Below, piece after piece: positions 46,504 to 55,196 of a stretch of DNA of 64,000 bases. Within the stretch, counting starts at the first letter, position 1; each line of letters opens with the position of its first letter. The notes beneath the pieces were generated by a model that had not been told where the DNA came from, ran no database searches, and was given only the letters and a program-made list of their open reading frames with translations. The DNA is from an uncultured Oscillibacter sp. (lineage in GTDB: Bacteria; Bacillota; Clostridia; Oscillospirales; Oscillospiraceae), in NCBI RefSeq assembly GCF_910584465.1, contig NZ_CAJUBK010000002.1, positions 74,141 to 138,140 on the forward strand. The letters run 5' to 3'. The position numbers and the translations under genes are program-made.

Positions 46504-47184
46504 ATGTTTACCGGCTTTACCGACGAGACGGTGGACTTCATGTGGGGCATCCGCTTCAACAATGAGCGGACCTGGTTCGAGGCCCACAAGGAGATCTACC
46601 TGACCCGCTTCTACCGGCCCATGCAGGCCCTGGGAGCGGAGATCTACGACTTCATCCGGGGCCAGCGCCCGGACTACGATCTTGTCAACAAGGTCACCCG
46701 CATCTACCGGGACGCCCGCCGCCTCCATGGCCGGGGGCCCTATAAGGAGAGCCTCTGGTTCTCCGTGGAGGAGCCCTCGGACCTGTGGACGGCCAAGCCC
46801 ACCTTCTGGTTCGAGCTGATGCCGGAGGGCTGGAGCTACGGCATGGGGTACTATCTCCCGAAGGCCCTGACCATGGCGAAGCTCCGGGCCCGGCTGGACC
46901 GGGACCCTAAGACCATGGAGGCGCTGACTCGGGCCCTGGACGGGCAGGAGGAGTTCGCGCTGGAGGCGGAGCGCTACAAGCGCCCCAAGGGCCCGGCCCC
47001 GTCGCCCCTGCTGGAGCCCTGGTATCAGGCGAAGTCCTTCACCATCTGCCACCAGGAGGCGCTGACGGAGGACCTGTTCTCCCGGGCCATCGTGGAGCGG
47101 CTGAAAACGGGCTTCGCGTTCCTGCTGCCGTACTACGACTACTTCGTCACCCTGGATGGGGACCCGGACCCGCGGGAGCCGTGA
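46504..47184 (+). CDS. DUF2461 family protein
   Basis: 226 aa, full length for DUF2461/TIGR02453. Diagnostic blocks: FLDETVDF-like start FTGFTDETVDFMWGIRFNNERTWFEAHK, then RIYRDARRLHGRGPYKESLWFS, LMPEGWSYGMGYYLP and the C-terminal FLLPYYDYFV. The function is not known. GGAGG precedes the chosen ATG. It is probably co-transcribed with the 99-aa gene upstream. Confidence 0.88.
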   Translation: MFTGFTDETVDFMWGIRFNNERTWFEAHKEIYLTRFYRPMQALGAEIYDFIRGQRPDYDLVNKVTRIYRDARRLHGRGPYKESLWFSVEEPSDLWTAKPTFWFELMPEGWSYGMGYYLPKALTMAKLRARLDRDPKTMEALTRALDGQEEFALEAERYKRPKGPAPSPLLEPWYQAKSFTICHQEALTEDLFSRAIVERLKTGFAFLLPYYDYFVTLDGDPDPREP

Positions 47185-47246
47185 GGGGGGCCCCGGCCCC
47201 GTGGCGCGGGACGCTGTCCCGGTCCCTGTCCGTGTCTCCGGCGCTC

Positions 47247-47275
47247 TTGCGCTGGGGGCGGAAAAGGCGTATACT
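47247..47275 (+). promoter_or_regulatory. Promoter of the HD-domain gene
   Basis: TTGCGC (47247-47252), a 17-bp spacer and TATACT (47270-47275). Confidence 0.65.
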
Positions 47276-47308
47276 GTACCCGACATCAAAATGAAGGAGA
47301 GATCCCCT

Positions 47309-47896
47309 ATGAAAGCCTGTCCCGACAGAGCGGCGGCCCTGGCGCTGCTGCGCAAGTACAATACCGAGCCCTTCCATATCCAGCACGCCCTGACAGTGGA
47401 GTCCGTCATGCGCTGGTACGCCCAGGATCTGGGCTATGGCGAGGAGGCCGGCTTCTGGGCCGTCGTGGGCCTGCTCCACGATGTGGACTTCGAGAAGTGG
47501 CCGGAGGAGCACTGCAGGAAGGCCCCCGAGCTGCTGGCGGAGATCGGCTGCTCCGACGAGCTGATCCACGCCGTGTGCAGCCACGGCTTTGGGCTCTGTT
47601 CCGATGTGGAGCCCGTCCACGAGATGGAGAAGGTCCTCTTCGCGGCGGACGAGCTCACCGGGCTGATCGGCGCGGCGGCCCGGATGCGGCCCAGCAAGTC
47701 CGTCAGCGACATGGAGGTGTCCTCCCTGAAGAAGAAGTTCAAGGACAAGAAATTCGCCGCCGGATGCTCCCGGGACGTGATCAAGACCGGCGCGGAGCGC
47801 CTGGGCTGGGAGCTGGAGGTCCTGATGGACAAGACCATCCGGGCCATGCGGGAGAGCGAGTCCCAGGTGGCGGAGGAGCTGGCCTCCTTGACCTGA
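47309..47896 (+). CDS. HD-domain phosphohydrolase
   Basis: 195 aa. The HDIG-type pattern is visible: FHIQHALTVESVMRWYA gives the first His, LLHDVDFEKWPEEH the HD pair near residue 57, and HAVCSHGFGLC and FAADELTGLI the later ligands. Such proteins hydrolyse phosphate esters of nucleotides or related compounds; the substrate is not known. GAAGGAGAG precedes the ATG. It has its own promoter. Confidence 0.88.
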   Translation: MKACPDRAAALALLRKYNTEPFHIQHALTVESVMRWYAQDLGYGEEAGFWAVVGLLHDVDFEKWPEEHCRKAPELLAEIGCSDELIHAVCSHGFGLCSDVEPVHEMEKVLFAADELTGLIGAAARMRPSKSVSDMEVSSLKKKFKDKKFAAGCSRDVIKTGAERLGWELEVLMDKTIRAMRESESQVAEELASLT

Positions 47897-47913
47897 CCGG
47901 CGGATGGATGAAC

Positions 47914-47942
47914 GGAGCCCCCCAGGATCTCCTGGGGGGCTC
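47914..47942 (+). terminator. Hairpin after the HD gene
   Basis: GAGCCCCCCAGGA and TCCTGGGGGGCTC pair around TC, 18 bp after the stop. No T-run. Confidence 0.5.
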
Positions 47943-47944
47943 GG

Positions 47945-48107
47945 ACTGTCGAAAAACATGTAGATGTGGGTGACGGGAGGGAAGGGTGTGTGCGGGGGAC
48001 CTAGGAAAGGTCCCCTGCGCCATTCGGATCGATCGGATCTCAGGGCTTTTTTGAGGTCCTGAGATCCGTCCGGCTCGTCGGAAAGACTTTTTCGACGAGC
48101 CGGCCCC
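47945..48107 (+). repeat. Intergenic composite palindromic repeat, copy F
   Basis: GTCGAAAAACATG, then GACGGGAGGGAAGGG, GCGGGGGACC...GGTCCCCTGC, the stem GGATCTCAGGGCTTTT/GAGGTCCTGAGATCC and the stem GGCTCGTCGGAAAGAC/TTTTTCGACGAGCC. It shares the TGCGGGGGA arm with copy A and the general order with D and E. Confidence 0.75.
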
Positions 48108-48132
48108 CCGGGATCTCCCGGGGGGTTTCCCC
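48108..48132 (-). terminator. Terminator of the helicase gene
   Basis: CCCCCCGGGAGATCCCGGGGGG is a perfect palindromic hairpin nine bases past the helicase stop; it can work in both directions. Confidence 0.55.
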
Positions 48133-48140
48133 TGTCTGTT

Positions 48141-49298
48141 TCAGCCGATGACCTCCAGCGTCCCGTCCTCCCCGAACTTCACGGGGACGATCTCGTTCCG
48201 GGTCTTCTGGGCGATGTCGTCGATGCGCATCTTGGAGGGGTAGTCCGCGATGAGGGACACCGCCACGCCCTGGCGCTTGGCCCGGCCGGTGCGGCCGATG
48301 CGGTGGACGTAGTCCTGGTTCTCGTCGGGCACGTCGCAGTTGAAGACGATGTCCACGTCGTCCACGTCGATGCCCCGGGCGGCCACGTCGGTGGAGACGA
48401 ACACCCGGAGCTTCCCCTGGCGGAAACGGTCCATCACCTGCTCCCGGCGCTTCTGGGGGATGTCGCCGTGGATGCACTCGGCGTCGATGCCCCGCATCTG
48501 CAGGAACTTGCAGATCCGCTCGGTGGACCCCTTCGTGTTGCAGAAGGCCATGCAGCGGTCGAAGCCCGTCTCCGTCAGGATCCTGGCGATGACGTCGGCC
48601 TTCTCGTTCTGGGCCACGTCCATGCGGAACTGTTTGATGTCGGGCTTGTTCTGCTCGTCCTCCCGGACGGTGATCTCCGCCGCGTCCCGCTGGTAGACCC
48701 AGGCGATGTCCATGACCTCCCTGGAGATGGTGGCGGAGAAGAGGCCCAGGTTGCGCCGCTTGTTCATCTTGTCCAGCAGGCGGGTCACGTCGTGGATGAA
48801 GCCCATGTCCAGCATCCGGTCGGCCTCGTCCAGGACGACGGTCTGGGCGGAGTCCACCCGGACGGTGCGGCGCTTCATGTGGTCGCTGAGCCGCCCGGGG
48901 GTGGCGACGACGATCTGCGGCCGCTTTTTCAGCGCGTCGATCTGCTTCCCGATGGGTTGTCCGCCGTACAGGCACACGCAGCGCACGCCGGGGCGGAAGG
49001 CGGCGATGTCCCGCAGCTCGTCGGTGATCTGGATCGCCAGCTCCCGGGTGGGGGCGAGGATGACGGCCTGGACGCTGTCGTCCTCGGGGTCGACGTGTTC
49101 GATGATGGGGATGCCGTAGGCAAAGGTCTTGCCGGTGCCGGTGGGGGCCTTGGCGATGACGTCCTGCCAGTCCATCATGGGAGGGATGCAGCCCGCCTGG
49201 ACGGGAGTGGTCAGGACCAGCGCCCGCTTATCGATCGCCTGCATGATCTCCGGAGACAGCCCCAGGCTGTCGAACCGGACGCCTTCTGTGTATTCCAT
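48141..49298 (-). CDS. DEAD-box ATP-dependent RNA helicase
   Basis: 385 aa, a core DEAD-box helicase without long extensions. Q motif FDSLGLSPEIMQAI, motif I APTGTGKTFAYGIP, Ia PTRELAIQ, II VLDEADRMLDMG, III SAT, then FVSTDVAARGIDVDDVDIVFNCD and VI HRIGRTGRAKRQG. It unwinds RNA, likely in cold adaptation, ribosome assembly or decay. GAGGGG precedes the chosen ATG; the extra 16 upstream codons lack a site. The upstream 49299-49590 has no gene but is AT-rich and probably holds the divergent promoters. Confidence 0.94.
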   Translation of the reverse strand: MEYTEGVRFDSLGLSPEIMQAIDKRALVLTTPVQAGCIPPMMDWQDVIAKAPTGTGKTFAYGIPIIEHVDPEDDSVQAVILAPTRELAIQITDELRDIAAFRPGVRCVCLYGGQPIGKQIDALKKRPQIVVATPGRLSDHMKRRTVRVDSAQTVVLDEADRMLDMGFIHDVTRLLDKMNKRRNLGLFSATISREVMDIAWVYQRDAAEITVREDEQNKPDIKQFRMDVAQNEKADVIARILTETGFDRCMAFCNTKGSTERICKFLQMRGIDAECIHGDIPQKRREQVMDRFRQGKLRVFVSTDVAARGIDVDDVDIVFNCDVPDENQDYVHRIGRTGRAKRQGVAVSLIADYPSKMRIDDIAQKTRNEIVPVKFGEDGTLEVIG

Positions 49299-49590
49299 AA
49301 ATGTTCCCCTCTTTTCACGCGATAGGGCGTGTGATAACATAAGCACATAGTTCCTAACTTATTATACAGGGAAGACCGGCGCTTGTAAAGCGGTCCGGCC
49401 ATACAAGTGTGAAGATCTCTGAGGATCGAAAACTTTAACCAATTAAAATCTCCGGAAAGCGGCAAATTATACAAGGAATACCGAAGAAATTGTAGTAAAA
49501 TTGTGTATTGTGGTCCCAACAAGCCCGATTTTTTATGCTAGATTATAGTTGGAAGACGAAATGGGTAAAAGTCAATAGGGGGTGTCGAAC

Positions 49591-49806
49591 GTGGACGAGA
49601 TGGAGTATGTACGTATTCTGCGTGATTTGCGCGAGGACGCCGATAAGACACAGTCACAGATCGCCGAGGTCCTGGGTACGTCCCAGACGATGTACGCACG
49701 CTATGAACGGGGGGCCAACGAGCTGCCCATCCATCATCTGATCACATTGAGTAAGTATTACGGCGTCAGCACGGACTACCTGCTGGGGCTCAGCAAAGAA
49801 CGATGA
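49591..49806 (+). CDS. XRE-family regulator
   Basis: About 71 aa, mostly one helix-turn-helix: YVRILRDLREDADKTQSQIAEVLGTSQTMYARYERGANELPI, then HHLITLSKYYGVSTDYLLGLS, the standard end of Cro/CI-type small regulators. The start is uncertain: GTG at 49591 has AGGGGG at good distance, while ATG at 49600 is also possible. No partner gene follows; a terminator does. Confidence 0.88.
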   Translation: MDEMEYVRILRDLREDADKTQSQIAEVLGTSQTMYARYERGANELPIHHLITLSKYYGVSTDYLLGLSKER

Positions 49807-49808
49807 AG

Positions 49809-49882
49809 CGCGGACGGGGGGGTCCCTGTCCGCGCTTTTTTGCCCGGCGGGAGATGAGAGGCTCATCTCCCGCCTTTTTCGG
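49809..49882. terminator. Two terminator hairpins between convergent genes
   Basis: GCGCGGAC/GTCCGCGC followed by TTTTTT ends the regulator gene. GGCGGGAGATGA/TCATCTCCCGCC with T/A-rich flanks serves the convergent RNase J gene. Confidence 0.85.
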
Positions 49883-49884
49883 GC

Positions 49885-51543
49885 TCACAGCCTGGTCACA
49901 ACGGGGATGACCATGGGGCTGCGCTTGGTCGTCTTGAACAGATAGCTGCTGACGGCGGACTTCACCACGCCGCGGAGCTCGCCGTCGTCCCGCCCGCGCT
50001 TGCGGGTGACGGACTCTGCCGCGTCCATGGCGACGCCCTGGAGCTCCTTCATCAGGTCCCCGGACTCCTTCACGTAGATGAAGCCCCGGGTCACGATCTC
50101 CGGCGGGCTCAGCAGGCCGCCGTCGTGGGAGGAGATGGGCATGACCACCACGACCATGCCGTCCTCGGCCAGGCGCTTGCGGTCCCGCATGACCACGGCG
50201 CCCACGTCGCCCACGCCGGAGCCGTCCACATAGACTTCCCCGGCGGGCACGGCGCTGCCCAGCTTCAGCGTCTTGGCCGTGATCTCGATGACGTCGCCGT
50301 TCTCGGCGATGGCGATGTGGCTGCGGTCCATGCCCATCTGCTGGGCCACCTGGCTGTGGATCTGGAGCATCCTCTGCTCGCCGTGGAGGGGGATGAAGAA
50401 CCGGGGCCGGGTCAGGGCGTGGACGATCTTCAGCTCCTCCTGGCAGGCGTGCCCGGAGACGTGGAGCATGTCCGCCCGGTCGTAGATGACCTTCACGCCC
50501 TTGCGGAAGAGCTCGTTGATGACGCGGCTCACCGTCACCTCGTTGCCGGGGATGGCGGAGGCGGAGATGATCACCTTGTCCCCGGGGCCCACCTCCACCT
50601 GCTTATGGGTGGAGAAGGCCATGCGGTACAGGGCGCTCATCTCCTCGCCCTGGGAGCCGGTGGTGACGATGACCTGCTTGTTCTTCGGCAGGCTCTTGAT
50701 CTTGTTGATGTCCACCAGGGTGTTCTTGGGGACCTTCATGTAGCCCAGCTCCGTGGACACCCGCATGATGTTCTCCATGGAGCGGCCCGTGACGGCGACC
50801 TTGCGCCCGTGGGCGGCGGCGGCGTCCAGCACCTGCTGGATGCGGTGGACGTTGGAGGCGAAGGTGGTGACGATGATGCGCTCCTCACAGCCCTGGAACT
50901 GCCGGCTGAAGGTCTGGCCCACGGTGCGCTCGCTCATGGTATAGCCGGGGCGCTCCACGTTGGTGGAGTCGGCGCAGAGGGCCAGCACGCCCTCCTGTCC
51001 CAGCGCGCCCAGCCGGGCCAGGTCGATGACCTCCCCGTCGATGGGGGTGGAGTCGATCTTGAAGTCGCCGGTGTGGACGACGGTGCCCATGTGGGTGTGG
51101 ATCGCGAAGGCCACGGAGTCGGCGATGGAGTGGTTGACGTGGATGAACTCCACGGTGAACTTCCCCGCCCGGACGGACTTGCCGGGCTCCACGGTGATGA
51201 GCTTGGTGGACTTCATCAGGCCGTGCTCCTCCAGCTTGAGCTGGATGAGGCCGGCGGTGAAGCGGGTGCAGTAGATGGGCATGTTGACCTGCTTGAGCAC
51301 GTAGGGGATGGCCCCCACGTGGTCCTCGTGGCCATGGGTGATGAACAATCCCCGGATGCGGGCCCGGTTCTTGATCAGGTAGGTCACGTCGGGGATGATG
51401 CAGTCGATGCCGTACATGTCGTCCCCGGGGAACGCCATGCCGCAGTCCACGACGATGATCTCTCCGCCGTACTCATAGGCGGTCATGTTCTTGCCGATCT
51501 CGTTGAGGCCGCCCAGAGGGATGATCTTCAGTTTTTCTGCCAT
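49885..51543 (-). CDS. rnj: Ribonuclease J
   Basis: 552 aa, the length of RNase J. The metallo-beta-lactamase core has VVDCGMAFPGDDMYGIDCIIPD and ITHGHEDHVGAIPY (motif II), then HVNHSIADSVAFAI and VHTGDFKID. The beta-CASP segment carries FASNVHRIQQVLDAA and VTTGSQGEEMSALYR, with HVSGHACQEELK further on; a C-terminal domain follows. It acts as 5'-3' exonuclease and endonuclease in mRNA decay and rRNA maturation. AAGGAG precedes the chosen ATG. It is the only RNase J in the window; J1 or J2 type cannot be decided. Confidence 0.95.
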   Translation of the reverse strand: MAEKLKIIPLGGLNEIGKNMTAYEYGGEIIVVDCGMAFPGDDMYGIDCIIPDVTYLIKNRARIRGLFITHGHEDHVGAIPYVLKQVNMPIYCTRFTAGLIQLKLEEHGLMKSTKLITVEPGKSVRAGKFTVEFIHVNHSIADSVAFAIHTHMGTVVHTGDFKIDSTPIDGEVIDLARLGALGQEGVLALCADSTNVERPGYTMSERTVGQTFSRQFQGCEERIIVTTFASNVHRIQQVLDAAAAHGRKVAVTGRSMENIMRVSTELGYMKVPKNTLVDINKIKSLPKNKQVIVTTGSQGEEMSALYRMAFSTHKQVEVGPGDKVIISASAIPGNEVTVSRVINELFRKGVKVIYDRADMLHVSGHACQEELKIVHALTRPRFFIPLHGEQRMLQIHSQVAQQMGMDRSHIAIAENGDVIEITAKTLKLGSAVPAGEVYVDGSGVGDVGAVVMRDRKRLAEDGMVVVVMPISSHDGGLLSPPEIVTRGFIYVKESGDLMKELQGVAMDAAESVTRKRGRDDGELRGVVKSAVSSYLFKTTKRSPMVIPVVTRL

Positions 51544-51953
51544 AGATAGAATAACTCCTTTGCAATGAAAAAGATGTACAGGCGGCGTGTATGTCCCGCA
51601 TCCGGACAGCAAGAAAATAGAGACGTCCGCAGTCCGCCCGGCCCCGTTACGCCGGCGGAGGTTTGGTGACGTCCTGTCATATCTGGATATGGGAGGCCGC
51701 TGGTGGCGCCCATGCCCTGTATGGAAACACGGGCTATATTATTTGACCAGCCGGGAAGCGCGTCCCGTCCTGGAAAAATACGATCGAAAAGGCTTCGGGA
51801 AGACCCGAAGCGGATCGTCCCAGGCGCCCGGAAGGGGCCGCCGGGATGTCAACTCGCTATAGTATAGCACACAGATCCCGGTTTGTATACAAAAACTTTT
51901 GGAGATCTGACGGCAGATCCACCAAAGAGCCGGGCCCGGCCCCGCCCCGGCGA
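51544..51953. promoter_or_regulatory. Long intergenic region between rnj and radC
   Basis: About 410 bp without a gene. On the minus strand there is a hairpin GCTTCGGGTCTTCCCGAAGC near 51800 and a -10-like TATACT near 51860, so rnj may have a leader of about 300 bases. The 12-bp palindrome TTTGTATACAAA at 51882-51893 lies between the divergent genes and could be an operator. Confidence 0.35.
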
Positions 51954-51982
51954 TTGACGGCTCCCCCAAAATATGATATCAT
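51954..51982 (+). promoter_or_regulatory. Promoter of radC
   Basis: TTGACG (51954-51959), a 17-bp spacer and TATCAT (51977-51982). Confidence 0.75.
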
Positions 51983-52037
51983 ATCCTCCGAATGTCGAGC
52001 CCGCCCTGGGGCGGGGAGGACGGCGGGAGGTGAGCCG

Positions 52038-52715
52038 ATGGGGATCCACGACGGACACAGGGGGCGGATGCGCCGGCGCTTTTTGGAGAACGGCCTGGAC
52101 AGCTTCGCGGACCATGAGATCTTGGAGCTGCTGCTGTTCTATGCCATCCCCCAGGGGGACGTGAACCCCCTGGCCCACGATCTGATGGACCGCTTCGGCA
52201 GCCTCTCCGCGGTGTTCTCCGCCCCGGTGGAGATGCTGACGAGCGTGAAGGGCGTCAAAGAGCGCACGGCGGCGCTGCTGACGCTGGTGCCGGAGGCTGC
52301 CCGGAGGGCCCGCCTGGCGGAGATGAAGAGCGAGCTGATCCTGAACACCCGCGAGAACGTGGGGGACTATCTGCTGGAGCTGTTCTCCCGGGAGCGGAAC
52401 GAGGCGGTCTATGAGCTCTGCCTGGACGCCAAGGGGAAGCTGCTGGCCTGCCGCCGCCTGGGGGAGGGGAGCGTCTCCGCCGTGGCCCTGGACATCCGCA
52501 AGGTGGTGGAGAACGCGATCTTATACTCCGCCACCTCCGTGATCCTGGCGCACAACCATCCCAGCGGGATCGCCCTGCCCTCCGACGACGATGAGGCCGC
52601 CACGGCCCGGGTCGGGGCGGCGCTGGCGGCCATCAACGTGCGGCTGGAGGACCACATCATCGTCGCCGACCATGACTTCGTGTCCCTCAACCAGTCGGGC
52701 TTCCTTTCCAAATAG
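52038..52715 (+). CDS. radC: RadC/JAB-domain protein
   Basis: 225 aa, the length of RadC. The N-terminal helix-hairpin-helix segment (GRMRRRFLENGLDSFADHEILELLLFYAIPQGDVN, SVKGVKERTAALL) is followed by the JAB/MPN metallo domain with the E-x(n)-H-x-H-x(10)-D pattern in ILAHNHPSG...SDDDEAATARV and HIIVADHDFVS. It was long called a DNA repair protein; the real function is not settled. GGGAGG precedes the chosen ATG. It is divergent from rnj. Confidence 0.93.
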   Translation: MGIHDGHRGRMRRRFLENGLDSFADHEILELLLFYAIPQGDVNPLAHDLMDRFGSLSAVFSAPVEMLTSVKGVKERTAALLTLVPEAARRARLAEMKSELILNTRENVGDYLLELFSRERNEAVYELCLDAKGKLLACRRLGEGSVSAVALDIRKVVENAILYSATSVILAHNHPSGIALPSDDDEAATARVGAALAAINVRLEDHIIVADHDFVSLNQSGFLSK

Positions 52716-52750
52716 AGGAGGGGCGCCCGGGGGATGTCTCAAAAATATAT

Positions 52751-52789
52751 CGAACATATGTTGTAATCTCCGGCGCTTCGTGGTATCAT
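52751..52789 (+). promoter_or_regulatory. uvrB promoter with LexA (SOS) box
   Basis: TTGTAA (52761-52766), a 17-bp spacer and TATCAT (52784-52789). CGAACATATGTTGT (52751-52764) matches the Gram-positive LexA/DinR box CGAAC-N4-GTTCG with two end mismatches and overlaps the -35 box, as expected for repression. Confidence 0.75.
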
Positions 52790-52834
52790 AGAGCTCATCT
52801 GTGACACGGAGCCCGTTTTTGACAGGAGGTCCTC

Positions 52835-54805
52835 ATGCCGAGATTCCAAGTCGTATCCGAATACCAGCCCTCCGGCGACCAGCCGGAGGCCATCGCCGCC
52901 CTGGCGGCGGGGATCGAGAACGGACTGAAGGAGCAGGTCCTCCTGGGCGTCACCGGCTCCGGCAAGACCTTCACCATGGCCAAGGTCATCGAGGCCGTCC
53001 AGCGGCCCACGCTGGTGCTGGCCCACAACAAGACCCTGGCCGCCCAGCTGTGCGCCGAGTTCAAGGAGTTCTTCCCCAACAACGCGGTGGAGTACTTCGT
53101 CTCCTATTATGATTATTACCAGCCCGAGGCGTATATCCCCCACACGGACACCTATATCGCCAAGGACGCCTCCACTAACGACGAGATCGACCGCCTCCGC
53201 CTCTCCGCCACCTTCGCCCTGCTGGAGCGGCGGGACGTCATCGTCGTGGCCTCCGTCTCCTGTATCTACGGCCTGGGCGAGCCGGAGGACTTCGCCAAGC
53301 TCTCCGTCTCCCTGCGGGCCGGGGCGGAGTGGGAGCGGGACGAGCTTTTGCGCCGGCTGGTGGAGATCCGCTATGAGCGGAACGATATCGCCTTCGAGCG
53401 GAACATGTTCCGGGTCCGGGGGGACACCGTGGAGATCTACCCCGCCTATTACAAGGACCGGGCCATCCGCGTGGAGTTCTTCGGCGACGAGATCGACCGC
53501 ATCAGCGAGTTCAACCCCATCACCGGGGCGGTGAACCTGAAGCTGAACCATATCGTCATCTACCCCGCCAGCCACTATGTCACCACCAAGGACAAGATGG
53601 ACCGGGCCATCGGCGAGATCCGGAGCGAGCTGGAGGGCCAGGTGAAGATCTTCACCGAGAACGGCCAGCTGGTGGAGGCCCAGCGCATCCGCCAGCGGAC
53701 GGAGTACGACATGGAGATGATGCAGGAGCTGGGCTACTGCTCCGGCATCGAGAACTATTCCCGCATCATCTCCGAGCGGCCCGCCGGGTCCGCGCCCATG
53801 ACGCTGCTGGACTTCTTCCCGGAGGACTTCGTGCTCTTCGTGGACGAGAGCCACGTCACCCTGCCCCAGGTCCGGGCCATGTACAACGGGGACCACGCCC
53901 GGAAGGACAGCCTGGTCAAATACGGCTTCCGACTCCCCTGCGCCTACGACAACCGGCCGCTGAAGTTCGAGGAGTTCGAGGGCCGCATCGGGCAGGCCGT
54001 CTTCGTCTCGGCGACGCCGGGGCCCTATGAGCGGGAGCGGGCGGACCAGGTGGTGGAGCAGGTCATCCGCCCCACGGGCCTGCTGGATCCCAGAGTGGAG
54101 GTCCGGCCCGTCACCGGGCAGATCGACGATCTGATGGAGGAGATCCAGGCCCGTTCCGCCAAGGACGAGCGGGTGCTGGTGACGACCCTCACCAAGAAGA
54201 TGGCGGAGGATTTGACGGAGTATTTCAAGAACGCCGGGATCAAGGTCCGCTACATGCACTCCGACGTGGAGACCATCGAGCGGATGGAGATCATCCGGGA
54301 CCTGCGGCTGGGGAAATTCGACGTGCTCATCGGCATCAACCTCCTGCGGGAGGGCCTGGACCTCCCGGAGGTCAGCCTGGTGGCCGTGCTGGACGCGGAC
54401 AAGGAGGGCTTCCTCCGCTCCGAGACCTCCCTGATCCAGACCATCGGCCGCGCCGCCCGGAACGCCGAGGGCCTGGTCATCTTGTACGCGGATACCGTCA
54501 CCCCCTCCATGAAGGCGGCCATGGACGAGACGGAGCGCCGCCGGAGCATCCAGGACGCCTTCAACCAGGAGCACGGCATCGTGCCCAAGACCATCATCAA
54601 GGGCGTCCGGGAGGTGCTGGAGATCTCCACCGCGGCGGAGGACGAGACCGCCCGGGCCCGCCGTCCCCGCAAGCTGAGCGGAGCGGAGCGGGACGCGGAG
54701 ATCAAGCGCCTGGAGAAGGAGATGAAGGAAGCCAGCAAGATGCTGGAGTTCGAATACGCCGCGGTCCTGCGGGACCGGATCATCGAGCTGAGAGGTGAGG
54801 GCTGA
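52835..54805 (+). CDS. uvrB: Excinuclease ABC subunit B
   Basis: 656 aa, standard length. Walker A is GVTGSGKTFT near residue 40; the beta-hairpin that separates DNA strands is YYDYYQPEAYIP near 95. DESHVTLPQ follows, with helicase motif VI in SLIQTIGRAARN and a C-terminal UVR motif (EIKRLEKEMKEASKMLEFEYAAVLRDRI) for UvrC contact. It verifies damage after UvrA loading in nucleotide excision repair. AGGAGG precedes the ATG. It starts an apparent operon with the mmcQ-like gene (overlap of one base at TGATG). Confidence 0.98.
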   Translation: MPRFQVVSEYQPSGDQPEAIAALAAGIENGLKEQVLLGVTGSGKTFTMAKVIEAVQRPTLVLAHNKTLAAQLCAEFKEFFPNNAVEYFVSYYDYYQPEAYIPHTDTYIAKDASTNDEIDRLRLSATFALLERRDVIVVASVSCIYGLGEPEDFAKLSVSLRAGAEWERDELLRRLVEIRYERNDIAFERNMFRVRGDTVEIYPAYYKDRAIRVEFFGDEIDRISEFNPITGAVNLKLNHIVIYPASHYVTTKDKMDRAIGEIRSELEGQVKIFTENGQLVEAQRIRQRTEYDMEMMQELGYCSGIENYSRIISERPAGSAPMTLLDFFPEDFVLFVDESHVTLPQVRAMYNGDHARKDSLVKYGFRLPCAYDNRPLKFEEFEGRIGQAVFVSATPGPYERERADQVVEQVIRPTGLLDPRVEVRPVTGQIDDLMEEIQARSAKDERVLVTTLTKKMAEDLTEYFKNAGIKVRYMHSDVETIERMEIIRDLRLGKFDVLIGINLLREGLDLPEVSLVAVLDADKEGFLRSETSLIQTIGRAARNAEGLVILYADTVTPSMKAAMDETERRRSIQDAFNQEHGIVPKTIIKGVREVLEISTAAEDETARARRPRKLSGAERDAEIKRLEKEMKEASKMLEFEYAAVLRDRIIELRGEG

Positions 54806-55185
54806 TGCGATACGGATGGCTGGATGATTACCTCCTGTCCCTCCCCGGGGCGGAGAAGGACTATAAGCCCGAGTGGGCCTGGTTCCGGTATATGATACGG
54901 GGGAAGCTCTTCGCCGCGGTGTGCTCCCCTCAGGGGATGAAGGACGCGGCGTACAACGGCCACGACCTGGTGAACCTGAAATGCGACCCCGCCCGGGGCG
55001 AGATCCTGCGGGCGGCGCATCCGGAGATCCTGCCGGGGTTCTACTGCGACAAGCGGCATTGGATCGCGTGCCTTTTGGACGGGGATCTGCCGGACGACAT
55101 CCTCCGGGAGCTGTGCGCCCAGTCCCACGAGCTGATCTTGAAGAAGCTGCCCAAGTATGTCCAGCGGGAGATCTTGGGAAGATAG
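54805..55185 (+). CDS. MmcQ/YjbR family DNA-binding protein
   Basis: 126 aa, complete for the MmcQ/YjbR fold (CyaY-like). Typical phrases are YLLSLPGAEKDYKPEWAWFRYMIRGKLFAAV, VNLKCDPARGEILRAA, PGFYCDKRHWIAC and the final SHELILKKLPK. The family is annotated as DNA-binding, but the role is not proven. Its ATG overlaps the uvrB stop, so it is translationally coupled to uvrB. Confidence 0.92.
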   Translation: MRYGWLDDYLLSLPGAEKDYKPEWAWFRYMIRGKLFAAVCSPQGMKDAAYNGHDLVNLKCDPARGEILRAAHPEILPGFYCDKRHWIACLLDGDLPDDILRELCAQSHELILKKLPKYVQREILGR

Positions 55186-55196
55186 GAGGGAGCGGG

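Noticed and set aside
52739..54574. A 611-codon frame opposite uvrB
   Set aside because: Antisense shadow of uvrB with biased, low-complexity translation.
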